Source of the DNA: an uncultured Corynebacterium sp.
GTDB taxonomy: Bacteria; Actinomycetota; Actinomycetes; Mycobacteriales; Mycobacteriaceae
Assembly (NCBI RefSeq): GCF_902489365.1
Contig: NZ_CABTZR010000003.1
Span: forward strand, 1 to 64,000
Direction of reading: 5' to 3'
DNA length: 64,000 bases
Shown here: positions 59,417-64,000 of the stretch, in pieces
Numbering within the stretch: the stretch's first letter is position 1
Layout of the letters: each line of letters opens with the position of its first letter
Program-made: the position numbers and the translations under genes
Notes under the pieces: generated by a model
What the model was told of the DNA's origin: nothing
Database searches by the model: none
Seen by the model: the letters and a program-made list of their open reading frames with translations, nothing else

Positions 59417-59446
59417 ATCCCCAAGGAGTATAGGCTCCCTGGGGAT
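59417..59446 (-). terminator. Terminator between gpmA and senX3
   Basis: ATCCCC...GGGGAT with an inner GAG/CTC stem is followed by TCTTTGT on the minus strand. It lies 29 bp after the gpmA stop, so senX3-regX3 should have its own promoter or depend on read-through. Confidence 0.65.
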
Positions 59447-59474
59447 CGTGCGCAGCACGCAGCTTCCTGGGCGG

Positions 59475-60224
59475 TTACTTCTTTCCGCCCTGGGCAGCCA
59501 CGGCAGCGGCGCCGGCAGCGGCAGCTTCCGGATCCAGGTAAGTGCCGCCTGGGTTCACAACCGAACCGTCCTCGGTGATCTCGTAAACCAGCGGGATACC
59601 GGTCGGAATATTGAGCCCGGCGATCTCCTCATCGGAGATCTGGTCCAGGTGCTTGACCAGTGCGCGCAGGGAGTTGCCGTGCGCGGCGATGAGAACAGTC
59701 TCGCCCTTCTTGGCGCGCGGCAGAATCTCTTCCTCAAAATAAGGAACGAAGCGCTCGACGACGTCCTTCAGGCACTCGGTGCGCGGAACCTGGTCCAGGT
59801 TGGCGTAGCGCGGGTCACCGGCCTGGGAGTACTCGGCGCCATCCTCCAGCTCAGGCGGCGGGGTGCCGTAAGAACGACGCCATGCCATGAACTGCTCCTC
59901 GCCGTACTTGTCCTTGGTCTCTGCCTTATTAAGGCCCTGCAGGGCGCCGTAGTGGCGCTCGTTAAGGCGCCAGTCGCGCACAACCGGGATCCAGTGGCGG
60001 TCCGCAGCGTTGAGCGCAATATTGGCGGTGCGGATGGCACGGCGCAGCAGGGAGGTGTAGACGATATTCGGCAAGATGCCCTGTTCCTTGAGCAGCTCGC
60101 CGCCACGCTTGGCCTCGCCCTCGCCCTTGGCGGTGAGGTTGACGTCAACCCAACCGGTGAACTGGTTGGACTCGTTCCATTCGGACTGTCCGTGTCGAAG
60201 TAGAATCAGCTTTCCGTTACTCAT
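59475..60224 (-). CDS. gpmA: 2,3-Bisphosphoglycerate-dependent phosphoglycerate mutase
   Basis: A 249-residue glycolytic enzyme. [20 protein letters not shown] contains His11, and the second His is in [20 protein letters not shown] 60224 gives the usual N-terminus. The C-terminus is Ala-rich, ending [10 protein letters not shown]. Position between mshA and senX3 is conserved in corynebacteria and mycobacteria. Confidence 0.95.
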   Translation of the reverse strand: MSNGKLILLRHGQSEWNESNQFTGWVDVNLTAKGEGEAKRGGELLKEQGILPNIVYTSLLRRAIRTANIALNAADRHWIPVVRDWRLNERHYGALQGLNKAETKDKYGEEQFMAWRRSYGTPPPELEDGAEYSQAGDPRYANLDQVPRTECLKDVVERFVPYFEEEILPRAKKGETVLIAAHGNSLRALVKHLDQISDEEIAGLNIPTGIPLVYEITEDGSVVNPGGTYLDPEAAAAGAAAVAAQGGKK

Positions 60225-60267
60225 AAACACCAGCATGCCACGTTTTTCGACAGCGCGTCAGGTGGTT

Positions 60268-61533
60268 TTAATATCCGATTGCCCGGCGCGCATGACAGTC
60301 CGGAATCTCGATACTCATCGCATCGGCATAAATATTCTCCAGCTGGGTGGCGGCCGCTGCCCAGCTGAACTGCTGGGCGTGATCGACGGCGGCTTCGCCC
60401 ATGGCGATGCGGCGGGGGTCGTCGTCGAGCAACTGCTCTAGCGCGTCAGCCCAATCCTGCGCCGAATGGGAGTGGACGAGCAAGCCCGTGTCACCATCCG
60501 CGACGGCGATAGGCAAGCCGCCGACGGCCGCTGCCACCACGGGCGTTCCGGAGGCCTGCGCCTCCATGGCCACCAGCCCGAAGGACTCGTTATAGCTGGG
60601 AACCGCGACGATGTCCGCGGCCTGGTAGATGGCCACGAGCTCCTGGGGTGGGCGCGGGCTCAGGAAGCGCACGACGCGCTCCACCCCCAGCTCGCGGGCG
60701 AGGTTGTGGTAGGCATCCGGCGAGGAATTCGCCCCGGAGGCCCCACCACAGATTACGACGCGCAAGCTGCGATCCGGATCGCGCTCCATCAGCTCCGCAG
60801 TAGCGCGAATCAGAACCTCGGGGCCCTTGAACTTTTGCAGGCGGCCTACGAACGCCACCACCTTGGTGTGCAGCGGGATGCCCAGCTGGCGGCGCGCGCG
60901 TTCCGTCATGCGGTCCGTTCCCGGGGTATACAGCTCGGTGTCCGCACCCGGGGAAACCACGACGATCCTTTCCGGGGAGGCGTCGTAATGCTCGATCAAA
61001 TCGCGGGTTTCCTGGGCGGTGTTGACCACGAGGATGTCGGCGTTATCCACCAGCTGCTGTTCACAGATGCGACGCGCCTCGGTTTCCGGGGTGTCATCGA
61101 GCGTGCGGTGCACGTTCTTCACCGCGGCCAGCGTATGCGCGGTGTGGACGAGAGGGATGTCCCAAAGGTCACGCAGCAGCCAGCCCACCTGGCCGGAGAG
61201 CCAGTAGTGGGAGTGGATGACGTCATACTCCACCTCAAAACAGCGCGCGAAGTTGAAGATGCCGCCCGTGAACGCGGCCAGCTGGGTGGGCAGTTCCTCT
61301 TTGCTGAGGCCTTCATAGGGCCCCGCCACAATGTTGATGACGCGCAGGCGTTCCTCGACGTCCACCACTTCCCCCTGACTGGGGCGCGTGGCGCGAGTGA
61401 AAATATCGACCTCTACGCCGAGGCGTGCGAGCTGGCGGGCAGTGTTGAGAACATAGACGTTCATGCCGCCCGCGTCCCCGGAACCGGGCTGTTCAAGGGG
61501 CGAGGTGTGCATGGAAATCATCGCGATGCGCAT
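60268..61533 (-). CDS. mshA: D-inositol-3-phosphate glycosyltransferase
   Basis: A 421-residue GT4 enzyme that begins mycothiol synthesis by joining UDP-GlcNAc to inositol 1-phosphate. The N-terminal segment [24 protein letters not shown] is diagnostic, with [14 protein letters not shown] and the C-terminal [24 protein letters not shown] sugar-nucleotide site. TACACT (61542-61547) stands 8 nt before the ATG, so it is probably leaderless. It is divergent from the acyl-CoA ligase. Confidence 0.95.
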   Translation of the reverse strand: MRIAMISMHTSPLEQPGSGDAGGMNVYVLNTARQLARLGVEVDIFTRATRPSQGEVVDVEERLRVINIVAGPYEGLSKEELPTQLAAFTGGIFNFARCFEVEYDVIHSHYWLSGQVGWLLRDLWDIPLVHTAHTLAAVKNVHRTLDDTPETEARRICEQQLVDNADILVVNTAQETRDLIEHYDASPERIVVVSPGADTELYTPGTDRMTERARRQLGIPLHTKVVAFVGRLQKFKGPEVLIRATAELMERDPDRSLRVVICGGASGANSSPDAYHNLARELGVERVVRFLSPRPPQELVAIYQAADIVAVPSYNESFGLVAMEAQASGTPVVAAAVGGLPIAVADGDTGLLVHSHSAQDWADALEQLLDDDPRRIAMGEAAVDHAQQFSWAAAATQLENIYADAMSIEIPDCHARRAIGY

Positions 61534-61541
61534 AATTTTCC

Positions 61542-61547
61542 AGTGTA
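61542..61547 (-). promoter_or_regulatory. -10 hexamer of the mshA promoter
   Basis: TACACT is followed by GGAAAATT and the ATG at 61533; no ribosome site. Confidence 0.55.
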
Positions 61548-61565
61548 TCCCGAAACGAGCCGCGT

Positions 61566-61571
61566 TATACT
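61566..61571 (+). promoter_or_regulatory. -10 hexamer of the first acyl-CoA ligase promoter
   Basis: TATACT in GCGTTATACTGGCC, about 38 bp before the ATG at 61610. It is divergent from the mshA promoter and about 20 bp away, so the two may influence each other. Confidence 0.5.
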
Positions 61572-61609
61572 GGCCCGTACCTCAACCTACGCGACCGAAA
61601 GGTGAATCG

Positions 61610-63322
61610 ATGTCGGCATACGAGTCCAAGGCGTGGCTCCAGTACTACCCGGAGTGGACCCCGCACAGCTTGGAGTACGGGGACACCACGCTTCTCGACG
61701 TTTACGACAACAACCTCGCGCTCCACCCCGACAAGCCGGCAACCTACTTCTTCGGCCGCACGCAGACCTATGCCGAGCTGGACAAGCAGGTCCGCCGCGC
61801 AGCCGCCGGCCTCCGCGCCTTCGGCGTGCGCCCGGGAGACCGCGTTGCCATCGTCGCCCCCAACTGCCCGCAGTTCATCTCGGCTTTTTGGGCCGTACTC
61901 AAGTTAGGCGCCATCGCGGTGCTGCACAACCCGCTCTACACCGCCCACGAGCTGGAGGGCCTGTTTAAGAACCACGGCGCACGCATCGCCATCGCGTGGG
62001 ATAAAACGGCCTCCACCTTGGAGAAGCTGCGCCCGACGACCTCCCTGGAGACCGTCGTCTCCATCAACATGATCAACGCGATGCCGACTCCGCAGCGCCT
62101 AGCCCTGCGCCTGCCCATTCCGCCGCTGAAGTCCAAGCGCGATCAGCTCACCGCCCCGGCCCCGAATACGGTGCCGTGGGAATCCCTCGTGGGCAACGCG
62201 ATTGGCGGCGATGGTTCCGATGTCATCACCCCAGAGGAAGTCACCAAGGACACCACCGCGATCATCCTCTACACCTCCGGCACCACCGGCAGCCCCAAGG
62301 GCGCGGAGCTGACCCACGGTAACCTCTTCTCCAACCTCTTGATGGGCAAGCACTGGGTACCGGGCCTGGGTGATTCCCCCGAGCGCATGCTCGCAGCGCT
62401 CCCCTTCTTCCATGCCTACGGCCTGACCATGAACGCCACCTTGGCACCACTCATCGCCAGCGAGCTGGTGCTACTGCCCAGCCCACAGATGCCGCTCATC
62501 ATGGATCTCATGAAGAAGCACACCCCGACGTGGGTGCCGGGTGTACCGACCTTGTACGAGCGCATCGTGGCGAAGGCGGAAGAAAACGACGTCTCCCTCG
62601 ACGGCGTGCGCGCCGCCTTCTCCGGCGCGTCCACCCTGCCGGTCAACACCGTGGAGAAGTGGGAGAAATACACCGGCGGCATGCTCGTGGAAGGCTATGG
62701 CCTCACGGAGTGTTCGCCGATCATCGTGGGTAACCCCATGAGCGATGATCGCCGCCCCGGCTACGTGGGAATCCCTTTCCCGGACACGGAGATTCGCATC
62801 GCTAACCCGGACAACCTGGATGAAACCATGCCCGATGGCCAGGAGGGCGAAGTTCTCGCCCGCGGCCCACAGGTTTTCAAGGGTTACTTCGGCGATGAGG
62901 AAGCCACTAAGAAGGCATTCCACAATGGCTGGTTCCGCACGGGTGATATGGGCGTGATGGAAGAGGACGGCTTCATCCGCCTAGTCAGCCGCATCAAGGA
63001 AATCATCATCACCGGTGGTTTCAACGTCTACCCGGGCGAGGTTGAGGAAACGCTGCTGGACCACCCGGACGTCGCGGAGGCCGCCGTCGTGGGCCGCCCG
63101 CGTTCGGACGGCTCGGAGGACGTCGTGGCCTGCATCGTGCTGAACGACGGCGCCGCGCTCGACCCCGAAGGCCTCAAGGACTACTGCCGCGAGCGCCTGA
63201 CTCGCTACAAGGTGCCGCGCACCTTCTACCACTTTGAGAAGCTGGCCACGGACCAGCTGGGCAAGATTCGCCGCCGCGAGGTTCAGCAGGATCTGCTCGA
63301 GCGCCTCAAGGCGGAGAAGTAG
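61610..63322 (+). CDS. Long-chain fatty acid-CoA ligase (FadD type)
   Basis: A 570-residue adenylate-forming enzyme. ILYTSGTTGSPKGAELTHGN is the ATP/AMP signature, with GYGLTECSPI (A5), GWFRTGDMGVMEEDGFIRLVSRIKE (A7-A8) and GKIRRREVQ (A10 lysine). It lacks a membrane segment. ATG 61610 has AAAGGTGA 5-6 nt upstream; the frame to 61463 is mshA antisense. The next gene is a close paralogue. Confidence 0.9.
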   Translation: MSAYESKAWLQYYPEWTPHSLEYGDTTLLDVYDNNLALHPDKPATYFFGRTQTYAELDKQVRRAAAGLRAFGVRPGDRVAIVAPNCPQFISAFWAVLKLGAIAVLHNPLYTAHELEGLFKNHGARIAIAWDKTASTLEKLRPTTSLETVVSINMINAMPTPQRLALRLPIPPLKSKRDQLTAPAPNTVPWESLVGNAIGGDGSDVITPEEVTKDTTAIILYTSGTTGSPKGAELTHGNLFSNLLMGKHWVPGLGDSPERMLAALPFFHAYGLTMNATLAPLIASELVLLPSPQMPLIMDLMKKHTPTWVPGVPTLYERIVAKAEENDVSLDGVRAAFSGASTLPVNTVEKWEKYTGGMLVEGYGLTECSPIIVGNPMSDDRRPGYVGIPFPDTEIRIANPDNLDETMPDGQEGEVLARGPQVFKGYFGDEEATKKAFHNGWFRTGDMGVMEEDGFIRLVSRIKEIIITGGFNVYPGEVEETLLDHPDVAEAAVVGRPRSDGSEDVVACIVLNDGAALDPEGLKDYCRERLTRYKVPRTFYHFEKLATDQLGKIRRREVQQDLLERLKAEK

Positions 63323-63333
63323 CACTCCATAGC

Positions 63334-63375
63334 CCCCGGAGGATCCCTGCGTGATAGACGCACATCACCGGGGTT
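63334..63375 (+). terminator. Terminator after the first acyl-CoA ligase
   Basis: CCCCGG...CCGGGG with an inner hairpin TGCGT-GATAG-ACGCA, then TTATTGC. It lies 12 bp after the stop. Confidence 0.65.
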
Positions 63376-63487
63376 ATTGCATGTTCACTGCTTTAAGCAA
63401 CTTTGCTAAGTTTTGCGAGACTTCTGTCACAGATTGGTTATACTGTTCCAAACATAACAAGTTTGACCACCTAAGGAGTTCGCGAAC

Positions 63488-64000
63488 ATGACCGAATCCC
63501 CTGCCCAGGCCTCCTCCGCCTTTGAGTCGAAAGCCTGGCTCCAGTATTACCCTGAGTGGACTAAGCCCAATCTGGATTACGGTACCGAAACGCTCTTGGA
63601 CTCCTACCGAGAAACCGTGGAAGAGCTTGGCGAAAGACCCGCCACGTGGTTCTTTGGCCACCAAATGACCTACCGCGAACTCGATACCCACGTGCGCGCC
63701 GCCGCGGCGGGCCTCAAGGCCTTCGGTATTCGCCCCGGTGACCGCGTCGCCGTAGCGCTCCCCAACTGCCCCCAGCACGTGGCGGTCTTCTACGCCATCT
63801 TGAAGCTCGGGGCGACCGTCGTGGAGCATAACCCGCTCTACACCGCGGCTGAGCTCGAGCCCCTATTCCAAGATCACGCCGCCCGCGTGGCCGTGGTCTG
63901 GGATAAGGCGAGCCCGGTCTTTGAGGAGCTGCGTGATACCACGCCGCTAGAAACGATCGTTACGGTCAACATGATTGAGGCCATGCCGCGCCCCAAGCAG
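63488..64000 (+). CDS. Second fatty acid-CoA ligase, N-terminal part (cut by window edge)
   Basis: The first 171 residues of a paralogue of the ligase at 61610-63322. FESKAWLQYYPEWTKPNLDYG matches ESKAWLQYYPEWTPHSLEYG of the first copy, and PGDRVAVALPNCPQHVAVFYAILKLGATVVEHNPLYT is parallel throughout. AAGGAG lies about 10 nt before the ATG and a TATACT -10 near 63436. The gene runs beyond base 64000. Tandem duplication is the likely origin. Confidence 0.9.
   Translation, partial: MTESPAQASSAFESKAWLQYYPEWTKPNLDYGTETLLDSYRETVEELGERPATWFFGHQMTYRELDTHVRAAAAGLKAFGIRPGDRVAVALPNCPQHVAVFYAILKLGATVVEHNPLYTAAELEPLFQDHAARVAVVWDKASPVFEELRDTTPLETIVTVNMIEAMPRPKQ

Noticed and set aside
1..64000. CRISPR array, insertion sequence or prophage
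   Set aside because: No regularly spaced direct repeats, transposase, integrase or phage structural gene was found in any frame.

Overview
The window is a stretch of a high-GC actinobacterial chromosome, almost certainly from the genus Corynebacterium. The evidence is the gene content and order: the order matches the corynebacterial/mycobacterial core (menaquinone genes, hemL-PGM-resA-ccdA-resB-ccsB, hemA-hemC-hemD-hemB, proC-bldC-like-bS22, senX3-regX3-gpmA-mshA). It also carries mycothiol synthesis (mshA), the GT4 mannosyltransferase mgtA, the actinobacterial small ribosomal protein bS22, a DtxR-family manganese regulator beside an mntABCD transporter, and several genes whose -10 hexamer sits 7-8 bases from the start codon (leaderless transcripts). 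The species is not named from sequence alone.

Layout. 1-830: four tRNA genes (Trp, Met, Thr, Tyr), all on the minus strand, with terminators and one palindromic repeat. 0.9-21.7 kb: menaquinone region with polyprenyl diphosphate synthase, menJ, menG, menD, menC, menB, menE and menA. Interleaved are mgtA, a UvrA paralogue, a DcuC-type carrier and the mntR / mntABCD manganese module. 21.7-28.8 kb: cytochrome c maturation (resA-like, ccdA, resB, ccsB) followed by an XRE regulator, plus hemL. 29.0-33.3 kb: a proline-rich lipoprotein and a MacA/MacB-type efflux operon. 33.4-40.6 kb: accessory island with a low-GC lipoprotein, a Gdx/SugE exporter, an imine-reductase/6PGDH-like dehydrogenase, a Fic/VbhA toxin-antitoxin pair, an unknown ABC pair, an ABC-F protein and YefM-YoeB. 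40.6-49.5 kb: heme biosynthesis (hemY, hemE, hemB, hemD, hemC, hemA). 49.6-61.5 kb: conserved core genes (glutaredoxin-like, serB-like, LURP-one, HNH/DUF222, bS22, bldC-like, proC, ppx, a Cys-rich protein, regX3-senX3, gpmA, mshA). 61.6-64.0 kb: two tandem acyl-CoA ligases, the second cut by the window edge.

Functionally much of the window serves respiration: menaquinone ring and tail synthesis, heme synthesis, cytochrome c assembly, and manganese supply. menF, menH and menI are not in the window. No insertion sequence, prophage, CRISPR array or rRNA was seen.

The most unusual signals are non-coding. Four copies of a palindromic element share an AAATA-(30 to 31 nt)-TATTT layout, and their outer arms differ between copies while staying complementary. 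A tRNA-like folded segment lies upstream of menB, three hairpins lie between hemC and hemD, a YefM operator has two TGTACA boxes exactly 12 bp apart, and a possible leader peptide lies ahead of the ABC-F gene. Several convergent gene pairs share a 4-bp stop-codon overlap.
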